A DNA stretch of 64,000 nt from Flectonema sp. DT1601 (taxonomy: Eukaryota; Euglenozoa; Diplonemea; Diplonemida; Diplonemidae), in NCBI GenBank assembly GCA_964019425.1, contig OZ025814.1, positions 448,001 through 512,000 of the forward strand, given 5' to 3'. Shown here one piece after another: positions 32,111 through 42,496 of this stretch. Below the pieces are notes generated by a model, which was given only the letters and a program-made list of their open reading frames with translations, was not told the origin of the DNA and made no database searches. The translations under genes and the position numbers were made by a program. Each line of letters begins with the position of its first letter. The stretch's first letter is position 1.

Positions 32111-32569
32111 TTATTATCGTTTTTGGGTATTCTGGTTGAGAGAAAAAAAAATAATGAAATCTGGAAAAAACTCCAACCGCTAAAAACAGACAACCAAGAC
32201 ATAGTTTAGGTACTGCCTTGTATTATAAAAAATAGATACAAATTAATTAACGTGATTATTACCAAAATAATTAAAACAAAACTTAAAAGGCTACAGAGCC
32301 AGTGTAACAGTCAGCTGTGTAGTACCGCATATCTCGTAGGCAGACGCTCCAGGCAAATTACATTGCAAGAAGAAAAAAAAGGAGAGAAATAAACCAAAAA
32401 GTGCACCACACGGTCAATCGATTGTTTTTTTGTAATTTTGAAAAAAAAAAAAAAAGTTTCTTTGATGAAACGCGACCTGTCGTTTGTTTGGAAGAAATCG
32501 TCATCACTGAAGGCGATGAATCACACGAGGGTGCTTTAAAATACTCCAACCATAAACAACACCCAACCG
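32111..32569. other. Spacer without a gene
   Basis: AT-rich spacer with no convincing frame. It contains the probable 3' end of the small gene upstream. Confidence 0.5.
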
Positions 32570-32892
32570 TCACATAACAGAGCACGTTGAAGGTGGTGGT
32601 GCAGGTGGTCCACGTCTTTCATGCTGTTTTGGTGTTGTTGTTGTTGTTGTTGTTGTTATTTTTTTTTCCCCAATCAAATCTACTTTTAAAAAAAAAAGCA
32701 AAAACACACCTCTGCAACTGCACAAAGTGGTTTATCTGCTGCGACAGGTAAGCCTTCTCTCGACCAATAAAATTTGTCTTTTGGAACCCATTCGCAACTG
32801 TACTTTGATTGTAGTTCTGCACACTTGTCAGGAGTCTTCATCTCACGACAGACCTGAGTTTTTGCGATTCGATGTTTATGACTGACCGTCAT
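32570..32892 (-). CDS. 78-residue cysteine-containing protein ending in a CaaX-like box
   Basis: Two exons (32710-32892 and 32570-32623), donor GTGTGT, acceptor CAAAACAG. The product has three regularly spaced cysteines (CREMKTPDKC then AELQSKYSC, eight residues between each), a fourth cysteine, then a Pro-rich tail ending CSVM. CSVM fits the prenylation box CaaX with a residue favouring farnesylation. An acceptor-like TTTTTTTACAACAG precedes the ATG by about 30 nt. The family is not recognised. The regular Cys spacing recalls but does not equal a CX9C motif. Confidence in the exon structure is fair; the function is unknown. Confidence 0.62.
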
Positions 32893-32999
32893 AGTTGTGT
32901 AAGTATGCTGACTGTTGTCAGCCCTGTTGTAAAAAAAGTTTATTATATCTCGTCTTTTAGTTATATCTTACCCACCATAAACAATGTTATTCGATATAA

Positions 33000-33998
33000 T
33001 TAAAGTTCTCTTACAATATACGTTATTACCGAACTACTACTTTCAACCTCTGGCCATGACGAAGGTTCTATGAACATTGGAAACGAAACACGAGTATTGT
33101 CAGATGGAGGAACCGCTCGATGAATTTTTGATTTCAGAACACCACCTGAAACCGACTGAAACGCGTCACCTATATTTATAATTACAGGATACGTACAAGG
33201 GACAGATATCCAATTTGAAGGGTCTCTACCTTCGACTTGTAGCCCAGGAAGTGAAGGGTCTTGAAGAAGAATTGTTAACCAATCTTTGTCAGTATGCTCT
33301 TCGAGACCAATATCAGAATAGCACATCATTCTTAAATTAAAAATTGGATTCGGATCAGGTTTAATGTTCAATGAATTGAATATAACATTCAACAAACGAG
33401 TACCAACATCTACACAAGTATCGTAATAGTCTTGTGGTGGGGGTGCTGTCCACCAGGCTGGGGGGGTGAAATCATTTGGGGACATTAGTGATATTTTTTT
33501 ACTTCCCTGACAACCACTTGTTTCGAGTGAGCTCCTCGCTGCGGTATACAACTTTGAGATGTGACTCGACAATGGGTGATTCACAAGAGCGAAAAACCCA
33601 ATCTGAGAACACTGTTGTAAGATAAAATCAGCAACCTCGTCATCAGACAAACCATAGTCAAGAACAGGAAGAGAATGAACTTCCAAAATCCAAGTCTCCG
33701 GAGTGTCGTCGATGACATGTCCTTGAGATGAAATAACTTTCTGAGTGAGGTAACTGTCGCTGATTACATTCTTAAGAGAGATAGAACCATCACCGTTACT
33801 TATTATAATCCATTCATCATTATCATTAAATAATTGTTTGTTTTGTTGTCTTAAGCAGACTCTGTCTCCTTTTTGAACTGCTTCCCAACAACTGTTCTGT
33901 TCATCGAAGTCGAATTCTAATTTTATAACATCATTCGAACATGTCAGCCACTCCCACTCTTCTATGTGACGTAGTGACACAAAAGGTGATCGGGACAT
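33000..33998 (-). CDS. 2-oxoglutarate/Fe(II) oxygenase (IPNS/plant-type)
   Basis: 332 residues. Residues about 110-325 match the isopenicillin-N-synthase/plant 2OG dioxygenase fold: CSQIGFFALVNH (N-terminal DIOX_N element), EEHTDKDWLTILLQD with the HxD iron ligands, GLQVEGRD, the distal His in KSKIHRAV, and RVSFPMF with the Arg/Ser that bind 2-oxoglutarate. The first 100 residues are beta-rich (LRQQNKQLFNDNDEW, GDGSISLKNVISDSYL) and look like a fascin- or trefoil-type half, unusual for this enzyme class. It probably oxidises a small molecule in the cytosol; the substrate is unknown. An AG acceptor lies about 10 nt before the ATG. Confidence 0.87.
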   Translation of the reverse strand: MSRSPFVSLRHIEEWEWLTCSNDVIKLEFDFDEQNSCWEAVQKGDRVCLRQQNKQLFNDNDEWIIISNGDGSISLKNVISDSYLTQKVISSQGHVIDDTPETWILEVHSLPVLDYGLSDDEVADFILQQCSQIGFFALVNHPLSSHISKLYTAARSSLETSGCQGSKKISLMSPNDFTPPAWWTAPPPQDYYDTCVDVGTRLLNVIFNSLNIKPDPNPIFNLRMMCYSDIGLEEHTDKDWLTILLQDPSLPGLQVEGRDPSNWISVPCTYPVIINIGDAFQSVSGGVLKSKIHRAVPPSDNTRVSFPMFIEPSSWPEVESSSSVITYIVREL

Positions 33999-34343
33999 TT
34001 ACGATTCTGACTACCCTATTGAGGGTATTATTCAAAAAAAAACAAAAAAGGAATTGGAATTGGAATGAAAGATTTTCTTCAGATTCGTGACGATCACAGA
34101 GCCATGGTCCTGGGATAGAGAGGGGAAAATTATTATTAAAAAAAAATCTGTTGGTTTTTTTTTTTTTAAGGAAAAAACAAATCTACTAATAATACGAAAA
34201 AAGACTAATTAAGTAATTCTAACAAAAAAAAGTAAAAAAAAAAAAGGAAAAAATTAAACTAAAAAAGAGCAAGGAGCATGCTTTAACAAAAATAACACCA
34301 ATGATCTAGTGTAACATACAAGAAAAGAAGAGACCCATTCCCA
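33999..34343. other. Spacer without a gene
   Basis: AT-rich with poly-A runs. Nothing recognised. Confidence 0.5.
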
Positions 34344-36137
34344 TTAACGATAATGCCTTCTTATATTAGTAGAGCCTCCAGATGGCGGCATAGGTCTTGA
34401 GGGTGATGTCAGAGTTCGAGGAGCACCTCTTCGGGGTGACGAGCTGGGAGATCTCCTCGCAGCTCGAATTGGATTTCTTGGAGAAGAATAATATTTTTGA
34501 TGAAAGTAATTCTTCAAAGACGGATCAGTCCATCCATTGCTGTTATTGTAATCACCTTTCCTGGGAACACCAGCAGCAAGAGCCATCTTCGCTTCAATTT
34601 CAAGATTTTCAGTGTGATGATGAACCTGTCTACTGTTAAGAGCAGTAACAAGCTGTTTTCGTAGACTTTCACATTGGATTCGGAGAGCTTCTTCTCGGCT
34701 GTTCGAGGCTTTTAGTGTTTCATCAACATCGAGTTCGATGTATTTTAAATGTGCTTCTTTGTGTTTGTTGTGGGTCTCTTGAACAGAATCTTTTTCAGAT
34801 GAGATTAGTGAAACTTTTCTTTCGAGTTCTGATATTCTGGTGTTTTTTGAATCGAGTTGGGCTTTTAACTTTGCGATGTCTTCGTTCTTATCTTTTAATA
34901 TTGAAACATATCGATCAAGTTCGGAGTCTTTTTCTCTAACTGAATTCTCAAGACGAGGGACATATCCATGATTAACTTCAGTCAAAACATTTGATAAAAC
35001 CTTATGAACACCGAGCTGTTTATCAATCGCACGAGTTTGTTGTGATAACTCCGATTCTAATAGAACCACTTTTTGTCTTTCAATGTCCAGGTCACATTCT
35101 AAGTGTTGTGTTTTCTCTTTCAGACCATCACACGCGTCTTGCAGGTAGTCTGCTAATTTCGCTTCCGGATTAGTAGTGATCATGTCATTCGTTTTATTTT
35201 CGGCATCCTTTAAGAATCCATTCATAGGCAAGTATTCATCATGACTCCAGACTTGAATACAACTATCGTTAATAGAGGTAGACCACATGTAGTATCGAAC
35301 AACCTTTGCTGTGTTGCAAATAGTATAAACCCATCCGGTGTGATCTGTAAGTTTACTTATGAGATGATGTGTGTGAATATCCCATGCGCATATCTCTTGA
35401 TCAGCACCACCGCTATAGACTCTAGACCCGACTCGTTGTAATGTTAGAACTGTTGCGACGTGTTCTCGGAGTTCTGATACTTTTGAGAGGGTGTGGAGAT
35501 CCCAAATTATTATATCAGTACCCGAACAAGACCATATATGATTACCAACTTTAATCATAGCATGAACTCCTTTGTGATGATGATGAATAATGTGAACTGT
35601 TTGACCAGTAGTGACATCCCACAATCTGATAGTTGAATCATCACTTCCCGACAACAGAATAGGTCCAAGTGGTAAAGTACATCTGACATACCCTCGATGT
35701 CCATTAAACCTACGAGTCTGTTGATGTGATTTCACCGACCATTCATGAATTTCAAAGTCGTTAGAACAGGAATAAGCTCTTCCATTATTTTCTGTTATCT
35801 GATAAATACCTCCAGCGTGTTTGCAGACGTGATTTATCTGACTTCTAGTGAGGGCGTCAAACATTACAATTCCACCGTTTGAGAGTCCAGTCCAGACCTG
35901 TTCACCACCATCACCTATACCTTCTTGAGACTTTATTAGTTTTATACACCAGACATTTGCTCCTCCTCGAGGTGGTAGTGTATCAATGACTTCTCCAGAA
36001 CGGACTTTGCGAATAACAACAATTCCGTTTCGGTCACCTGTCCAAACATCATTTCCGACTACTTCCATACATCGTACATCAGCATTGACTGGAATTCTCC
36101 TTGAGAGTTCCGGAGGTGATTTCTTCTTTGTCACCAT
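34344..36137 (-). CDS. WD40-repeat protein with coiled coil
   Basis: 597 residues. About residues 15-305 form a WD40 propeller (LLSGSDDSTIRLWDVTTGQ; SCSGTDIIIWDLHTLSK; VYSGGADQEICAWDIHTHH). Residues about 330-510 are a long coiled coil rich in Glu/Lys/Leu heptads. The tail (about 545-597) is Arg/Ser/Pro-rich. This propeller-plus-coil layout is common among flagellar and centriolar scaffold proteins, but no specific family is evident. Acceptor CCAAAAG precedes the ATG by 9 nt. The neighbouring gene is also coiled-coil; both may be cytoskeletal. Confidence 0.85.
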   Translation of the reverse strand: MVTKKKSPPELSRRIPVNADVRCMEVVGNDVWTGDRNGIVVIRKVRSGEVIDTLPPRGGANVWCIKLIKSQEGIGDGGEQVWTGLSNGGIVMFDALTRSQINHVCKHAGGIYQITENNGRAYSCSNDFEIHEWSVKSHQQTRRFNGHRGYVRCTLPLGPILLSGSDDSTIRLWDVTTGQTVHIIHHHHKGVHAMIKVGNHIWSCSGTDIIIWDLHTLSKVSELREHVATVLTLQRVGSRVYSGGADQEICAWDIHTHHLISKLTDHTGWVYTICNTAKVVRYYMWSTSINDSCIQVWSHDEYLPMNGFLKDAENKTNDMITTNPEAKLADYLQDACDGLKEKTQHLECDLDIERQKVVLLESELSQQTRAIDKQLGVHKVLSNVLTEVNHGYVPRLENSVREKDSELDRYVSILKDKNEDIAKLKAQLDSKNTRISELERKVSLISSEKDSVQETHNKHKEAHLKYIELDVDETLKASNSREEALRIQCESLRKQLVTALNSRQVHHHTENLEIEAKMALAAGVPRKGDYNNSNGWTDPSLKNYFHQKYYSSPRNPIRAARRSPSSSPRRGAPRTLTSPSRPMPPSGGSTNIRRHYR

Positions 36138-36263
36138 AATATCACTTTTGGTGGGTTAAATAAAAATAATATCATAAAAAACCAATTTTTTTAATAAACA
36201 CATAATAAGTTACAAAATCTAAATAAAAAAAAAAAAAAATTTTAAAGAAAAAAATGAATCTAC

Positions 36264-38592
36264 TTAGGGAAATCTACCTGAGGTGTGTGTTAACCTTGAA
36301 TATAACCAATCAAGGTTTTGCTGAAGGAAAAGGATAGTGACCAGTGAATCGAATCTGTGTTGGTTAGGCATAATGATAACGTATTGAACGGTACTATGAG
36401 AGAATAATAAAATTACAAACCAAATTATCAACTGGAGCAGGTGGTAACGGAGCACGTTTAATTTGTTGAACTTTTTCAGTAATGCGAATGGTTTCATTGG
36501 TTGTCATCTCACCAGTTACCTCAGGCTCTACGGCAATAACTTTACGAGGAGAGTATGATGGAGCCGCAACAGCTCTTTTCGACTTTAAATCAGCTAGTTC
36601 TGAAGATGATGTCACTGGAGGATCAATGAGGGTTTCACGACGCCTTGATTCGATAAAGGTCCTAACAGCATCTCTGAGTAGTCCACTGAGATCCCGATGA
36701 ATAGATTCTAACCTCTCAGATGTGACATCTTCTAAAGAAGGAATTGATGGAAGAACTGTAAGAAATCCTGACAACACTTCATGAGCTTGAATACAACAAG
36801 TATGAACATGTGATGCAGTCCTCGCTGTGATTCCTCGTAGCCTGCGGAGGTCATCAGCTGATTGACGAAGATTTCTCGCTTCTGTTTCTGATAAAACAGG
36901 TTTAGCTGTTCTTGTGTAAGTATCTAAAGCATTGTATTGACCAATTGTAACAGTTTCTTTGAGGGCATCTCTTTCTTCTTTCAATTCTGAAATCTCAAGG
37001 TAAAGTCCATTCAATTCATGTTTGATCTCTACCGTAGAAGACGACATGACGTCATTTTGTTGTTTGCATGTTTCTAACGATGTTTCTAAAGTTGTGATGT
37101 ACGACGTAAGGTGTTCTATTTTTGATTGAAGCTCTACTTTTTCTTCGTTTTTAAGTATCTCAATTTCTGATTCCGGCTTCGACACCAACCGACACGATGA
37201 GAGCTCCTCACTGAGATCCGTTACTTTTGTTCTTAACACATTATTTTCGATCGTACTAATTTCCAAATTCCGGATAGTTTCCTTCATTACTGTTATTTGT
37301 TGTACTTGTTTTTCAGATTCGTTTAGTTTTTCTCTCAGTTGGCGTATAACGTCTTTGTCGCTATGGGAAGCCTCAAGCTGTTCTTGTTGCGTTGATGCAG
37401 TTTTTTTTAATTGGGAAATTAAATCATCTTTTTCAGACATCATTTTTTTTGCTTCACTCTTTGCAGCTGCTAAGTCGTACTCAGATTGTTGTTTTAGTTG
37501 TTGGTTTTCGATGGTTAGAACAGCTAGAGAACTTGACCTTTCGGAATCTAGTGTTTTTGAAGAGTCAATTGACTGTTGAAGAGCTATTTGTAATCCGTTA
37601 TATTTTGTTTCTAATTCATTGAGATTTTGATCATTTTGTTTTTTCTTAATTAGCATTGCATCGATTTCTTGTTGGAGTTGTAACGCCTTTTCATTCGAAC
37701 TGGTTATGTCAATTTGCATTTTTTGAACTTCTGCTGTATGGGCATTCTTCGATTCTGTTAAACTGATTTTCAGGATCTCCAATTCCTGTTGTTGGGTGGA
37801 GATGGTTTTTTCTTTATTTTTTAATAATTTTTCATTTCCTCTTACAGATTGTTCAGAACTCGATAATTCATTTTTTAGATTCACTAGTTCAGTCGCGTCA
37901 TTTTTTAGGATACTAATTTCGTAATTCATGGAGTGCTCCTTTTCCTTTACAACTTCTGCTGCTTTTTCTGTAGCAGCTCTTAGAATTTGACATTCCCGTG
38001 TTAAGTTCGATACCAGTTCAGCATTACGAACACGTTCCCGACATGATTCTTCAGACAAGAGAGAGTTTTCAACTTTTAAATTGTTGCTTCGCTCTCTAAA
38101 TTTTGAAAGTTCTGTTGACTTTTCCGTGAGAGTAGTTTCAACTGATGTCAATTTCGATTTAGCTGAAGCAAGGCTGAGTTCGAGTGTTGTTATTTTTGAC
38201 TGAAATGATTTAATTTCAGTTTCTTTATTAACTTGTAAACTCTGATAGGCTTGTTTCAATTCTGTTGTCGTCTTGATGGTCGTATTGCGAATATCAGCAT
38301 CCCTGTTATCTAATTTATCCATCGTTTCCCTTTGGAATTCAGCTGCTTGGTCTGCTGCTTTTTTTGTTTCTTCTCTGCAACGTTCCGTAGCCTTGAGAAG
38401 ATCTGCCTGTAAAATCTCAAATTTGGTCATCATTTTAAGTCTTTCGTCAGATTCTCGATTCTCATCATTTTTCTGTCGAAATGACATCCCGATTCCCTCA
38501 CCAGCTGATAACTGTTTTACATCAATCGTGTCTATTCCTCGGGATAAGAGATACTCGCCGATACCCCTGGGGGTGGTTTGCGTGCTTTCCAT
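36264..38592 (-). CDS. Long coiled-coil protein
   Basis: Two exons (36421-38592 and 36264-36320), donor GTTTGT, acceptor CTTTTCCTTCAG, 742 residues. Residues about 50-550 are nearly continuous coiled coil with Leu/Glu/Lys/Ser heptads. A helical segment of about 90 residues (TARTASHVHTCCIQAHEVL onward) and a Pro-rich APLPPAPVDNL linker follow. Exon 2 adds QNLDWLYSRLTHTSGRFP. It has no motor or enzymatic motif. A role as a cytoskeletal or flagellar linker is inferred from composition only. Unspliced reading would end in a hydrophobic NFIILS tail, which the intron model removes. Confidence 0.8.
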
Positions 38593-38769
38593 ATGTTTTC
38601 TTTACTTTATTAAAATATATAATAAAAAAAAAAAATAAACAATTCCCAATGTGAGTATAGCAGGTAGTTCAGAGAAATTCTTACAATAATTGATATAAAT
38701 CAGAGAAAAATATAATATAAGTGAACTACGCAGCCATCGGTTAGCTGCGAACCTGGCTTTTATTTCTTG

Positions 38770-40218
38770 CTAATGCTTCTTTGGTGAACTAACCCAGAGA
38801 TTTACTCCAGTTTTTGCTTGCATTGGATGCTTTGGGAAATCTGGTGGTTTGCCCCACTTCCATTCTGTAGTGAGATCTGACGTGTCACTGTTGAATACCC
38901 AGGTCGTGTCTGCATCTGATGGGGCTGAAAACTTACTGAGTCCCATGTCTTTGTGCATGAGTCCTGCTGTTACTTCAGAAAGTTCTGAACTAGATGAAAA
39001 CAGCGCCGCACCAGTCATTTTTGGTTTCTCTTTTTTAGAATTACTTGGAATCTGATGGGCAGGAATCGTAATAATAAAGTCATCAAGTTCCTTCTGACGC
39101 TGCATCTCAAGTGATAATGGTTCAGCAACTGATTTCCCTGACTTATATTCTGAGTAGATTCGGTGAAATTTTTTCGAAGCCCTTGAAATACCACCAGCGG
39201 CAGAACTGAATAAATCTGTGATTCTATCATCATCCTTTACAGCTACCAGAAGCCTCAGCATGCTGGTTTGAATGTGAGGTGAATTCTCAAATCCAGCTGC
39301 TAAAGCTGTTTGATACATTAACCTTCCACGTTTCTGATATGTATCGTCAATTCGCTGAGTCCTCGAAACACAACATTCTAAGTATGCATTATATATACTT
39401 GTGTTCAAAGGTATCTTAGCTTCGACAGTCATTTCCATAACCTCCTCTACTCCTCTGAAATCACCTTTTGCAGCGTAGATATTCGCCAGAGATGCCATAG
39501 TCGTTGAGTCTTTAATAATGTTGTTGTCTTGCATGTAGCGAATGACTTTGTCTGCGATGGTTTGATCTTTTTTTTTTATACAAACACTAATACAAGCATT
39601 ACACATTATAGTAGTGGGGAGCACACCGTAGTGTGTTCGGAGTCGAAGCAGTATTTGAAAGGCTTTCAAAGGATCAGTTTGACCAGAAATAATAACAACA
39701 GCATGTCTCGCAGTGAACTTAAAGTCGGTATCGTCCATGAAATATTTTAGAGTTTTCATTAATTTAGTTGACAGTTTTGCTTTGGAATAACACCTTAAAA
39801 GAACTCCTTTAGCTGCGTGAGACTTCATTCCACCCTTTGCTAACGTCTGTTCAACTTCCTTTACTTTTCCGATTGATGCGAAAGCTGATGCTAGACTGAC
39901 ATAAGTAAAGTGGTCGGGTTTTATTTTTCGAGCTGTCATTTCAAGCCAAAATTTGAGAGCAGCTTCTGGATTTTTGTACCTCGCACATACAGACAACATA
40001 GCACTATACGATCTGACACCTGCAACTTGATTGCCACTCACTTCCAAAGACATTTCTCTGATCTCCGTTTTGACTTTTCTCAAATCAGTAATAGTTCCAC
40101 TTTGCGGTTTGTATCTTTTGGTTATATGAGCGCTGAGTTCCCTATCTGAAAGTGTGACTACATGATTCTTTGCGAGAACAGGCGCAATGTGCAGCACCCT
40201 TGTAAACCCTTTCAGCAT
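38770..40218 (-). CDS. Pentatricopeptide-repeat protein, PPR-1
   Basis: 482 residues with several 35-residue helical-hairpin repeats (SYSAMLSVCARYKNPEAALK; HFTYVSLASAFASIGKVKEV; TTMASLANIYAAKGDFRGVE; TSIYNAYLECC). PPR proteins bind single-stranded organellar RNA and act in its processing, translation or ribosome assembly, normally in mitochondria. The N-terminus (MLKGFTRVLHIAPVLAKNH) is basic and hydrophobic, as expected for a mitochondrial presequence. The acceptor-like AGATTTCAG lies about 40 nt upstream of the ATG. The C-terminal 100 residues lack repeats. Confidence 0.85.
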   Translation of the reverse strand: MLKGFTRVLHIAPVLAKNHVVTLSDRELSAHITKRYKPQSGTITDLRKVKTEIREMSLEVSGNQVAGVRSYSAMLSVCARYKNPEAALKFWLEMTARKIKPDHFTYVSLASAFASIGKVKEVEQTLAKGGMKSHAAKGVLLRCYSKAKLSTKLMKTLKYFMDDTDFKFTARHAVVIISGQTDPLKAFQILLRLRTHYGVLPTTIMCNACISVCIKKKDQTIADKVIRYMQDNNIIKDSTTMASLANIYAAKGDFRGVEEVMEMTVEAKIPLNTSIYNAYLECCVSRTQRIDDTYQKRGRLMYQTALAAGFENSPHIQTSMLRLLVAVKDDDRITDLFSSAAGGISRASKKFHRIYSEYKSGKSVAEPLSLEMQRQKELDDFIITIPAHQIPSNSKKEKPKMTGAALFSSSSELSEVTAGLMHKDMGLSKFSAPSDADTTWVFNSDTSDLTTEWKWGKPPDFPKHPMQAKTGVNLWVSSPKKH

Positions 40219-40339
40219 TACATGAGTTGAACTACTGGATAAAATAACGAATAACTGAAATCTTCTTTTTTTTTTTTTATTTAATTTTTTAGATTAATAA
40301 TAATATAATAACCGTCATTCTGTTGGTGTTAAATCAGAA

Positions 40340-40888
40340 TTAAGAAGGAGAAACAAGCGTGTCTTCAGACTGTTTTAGAATTCTTTGATATTTAAGCAAC
40401 TGAGCGATGAATCCGGCATTCGGATCAGCCTGTGGGCGAGCTAATCGAATTGTTTCCATCGCACATTGAAGACTCATGTTGTTGTATTTCATTAAGAAGG
40501 AAGCCACCACAGTCACAGATCTAGACTTACCTTGGTGACAATGAACGAGTACCCCTCCTGGTTGAGCAGATTTTATAAACCCGTGTGACTGTTCAAAATG
40601 CTGCGATAAATCAGCTTTTACCGTATCTGTTATATTTATATTCATCCACCTCATCTCTTCAGGGTGGGGGTTCTTCATTCCAAAACCTGCTGAGAGGATG
40701 TGTGTTATTCCCAATTCTTGGAGTTTTTGAAGATTTTTAACACTTCCTATTGAGCCAACCCACAATCCTTTTATCACTTCACAGGGCGCTGCATCTGTTG
40801 CTTCGTATTTTGTGGCATTTGCCTGCCTAAGAAGGTTGTAAAGCTTTGAGTACTTCTCCTTCTTTACAGATTCAGGATCATCATCCAT
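40340..40888 (-). CDS. Dual-specificity protein phosphatase
   Basis: 182 residues, a single compact DSP domain. The active-site loop VHCHQGKSRSVTVVASFLM has the CX5R signature, and an upstream aspartate in NITDTVKADL is the likely general acid. The WVGSIGSVKNLQKLQELGITHILSA segment is the usual N-terminal part of atypical DUSPs. No targeting or regulatory domain is present. It would dephosphorylate Ser/Thr/Tyr residues or possibly other phosphates in the cytosol. The AAACATAACAG acceptor is 12 nt from the ATG. Confidence 0.92.
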   Translation of the reverse strand: MDDDPESVKKEKYSKLYNLLRQANATKYEATDAAPCEVIKGLWVGSIGSVKNLQKLQELGITHILSAGFGMKNPHPEEMRWMNINITDTVKADLSQHFEQSHGFIKSAQPGGVLVHCHQGKSRSVTVVASFLMKYNNMSLQCAMETIRLARPQADPNAGFIAQLLKYQRILKQSEDTLVSPS

Positions 40889-41033
40889 CCTATGGAAGTA
40901 CTGTTATGTTTAAAATATTATTTATAAAAATTATGAATCTGCAATCAAACAGTCGCTTTGCTAAGAGCAAAGGGAAGTACAATTGTTTTTTTTCATTTTA
41001 ATGTCGGTAATGGAATCTTTATAAAACAGTTCC

Positions 41034-42068
41034 CTACATCAAGTGTGGTAGAGCAGGCAATTTTTCCGGGGCATATGTTTGCTTTCGAGTTTCAACACGG
41101 TTTTGTTGATTTGCTTTACTCTTAGTTTTTGGACGAATTCTCCAACTAACAGCACCAGAGAGCATACTGACCACAGACGGGTTAGAAATTTTTGACAAGA
41201 ATCTGTCTGCCCTACTCGAACTTGACAATTCCACAGCGCGAAAAATATACCTGAGGATATTCGGAGGGATGTCTATGTTGTTTACGACAGATATTAACGT
41301 CGGTAAGTCATTCATGATAATAGTTAAATATATAGACCACATCTTTTCAGTAGGCTGAATGCACTCTTTAATGACCGCAGCCATGGTGTTTTTCACATCA
41401 TTTTCCAAACCCAAATCTGAAAAAGTCGCAACCAACTGCTCGTATATTATAATATCAAATTCATTATTAAGTTTTTTCAATACAAATAAAACTTTTTCTC
41501 TAGAGGAACACGACGATATTAATGCTCGGTATGTCAAGGAGTTAGGAACCAATTCATTTTCCACTAACTCAGCATATATTTCAAATGCGAGTGACTCATT
41601 ACCAGAAACCGCAGCAGCGTTGATAGCGATCGTATACGTGTAAATGTTATGAGACAAGTCGGTAGATTCCTCGATGAAAACCCAAGTTTTCGCAACTTGT
41701 TTAACATTTCCATTGACAGCATAAGATAACATTAGGTTAGTGTATGTAAGCATGCTTGGTCGGATGTTGTTTTCTTCCATTAGTGACATAATGTCTCGAG
41801 TTGTTTTAACGTCGCCTTGCTTTGCTGATAACGACATCGCTACTGAGTGTGTTATAACTCCAGCAGATTTTCCCAAAGATTTCAATTCTTTTAATAAAAT
41901 GATTCTGCCACGTCTTCTGAAATTTCCCCAAACTGTTAAGTGTCTCGCAGCGTCTTTATCATCCCAGTCTTCTCTGGAAGCTGATGGTCTGGCTGTCTTG
42001 TATCTCAACCTCTCCATAACAATACCCTCACTCACAGTACCTCGAGAAAGTATAGCACATCTTTTCAT
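41034..42068 (-). CDS. Pentatricopeptide-repeat protein, PPR-2
   Basis: 344 residues with clear PPR motifs (LTYTNLMLSYAVNGNVKQVA; YTYTIAINAAAVSGNESLAF; LTYRALISSCSSREK). The N-terminus is Arg/Ser/Lys-rich (MKRCAILSRGTVSEG), compatible with mitochondrial import. It lies two genes from PPR-1 and is probably an organellar RNA-binding factor. Fewer repeats than PPR-1; the C-terminus is basic. The AG preceding the ATG directly abuts it (TCTAATAG), which gives a very short leader if used. Confidence 0.82.
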   Translation of the reverse strand: MKRCAILSRGTVSEGIVMERLRYKTARPSASREDWDDKDAARHLTVWGNFRRRGRIILLKELKSLGKSAGVITHSVAMSLSAKQGDVKTTRDIMSLMEENNIRPSMLTYTNLMLSYAVNGNVKQVAKTWVFIEESTDLSHNIYTYTIAINAAAVSGNESLAFEIYAELVENELVPNSLTYRALISSCSSREKVLFVLKKLNNEFDIIIYEQLVATFSDLGLENDVKNTMAAVIKECIQPTEKMWSIYLTIIMNDLPTLISVVNNIDIPPNILRYIFRAVELSSSSRADRFLSKISNPSVVSMLSGAVSWRIRPKTKSKANQQNRVETRKQTYAPEKLPALPHLM

Positions 42069-42496
42069 CTATTAGAGATGACTTTATAATTGTTTGTGAG
42101 ACATTGTTATTATATTTTTTTTTTTTTTTTAATACTCCCACTCAAGGTGATGTCCCTTAATGAGAAAAAAAAAAAAGAAATTAATATGAAGGAAACAAAT
42201 ATAATCTCTTTTTTATAAACAGTCTTGGAGTTCATATGCGTGTTGAATGACCCTTAATTGAAAATAAAAAGCAGGAAAACAGGTTAGTTGGAACCTTTTT
42301 GTAATCGTTGTGGAAAACTAGAACATAAGACTTAGGGGAGAGTACGGTAATTACATTGAAGTACAATTTTAAATTCCTTTGAATTCTTCGATACGGTAAC
42401 AGAAAGGGAGTTTTGTAGAATACAATAGGGAAATAATACATAAAGATTTTTTTTTTTTTTGACACCAGATAATTAGACCAGCAATATGTAAATTAA

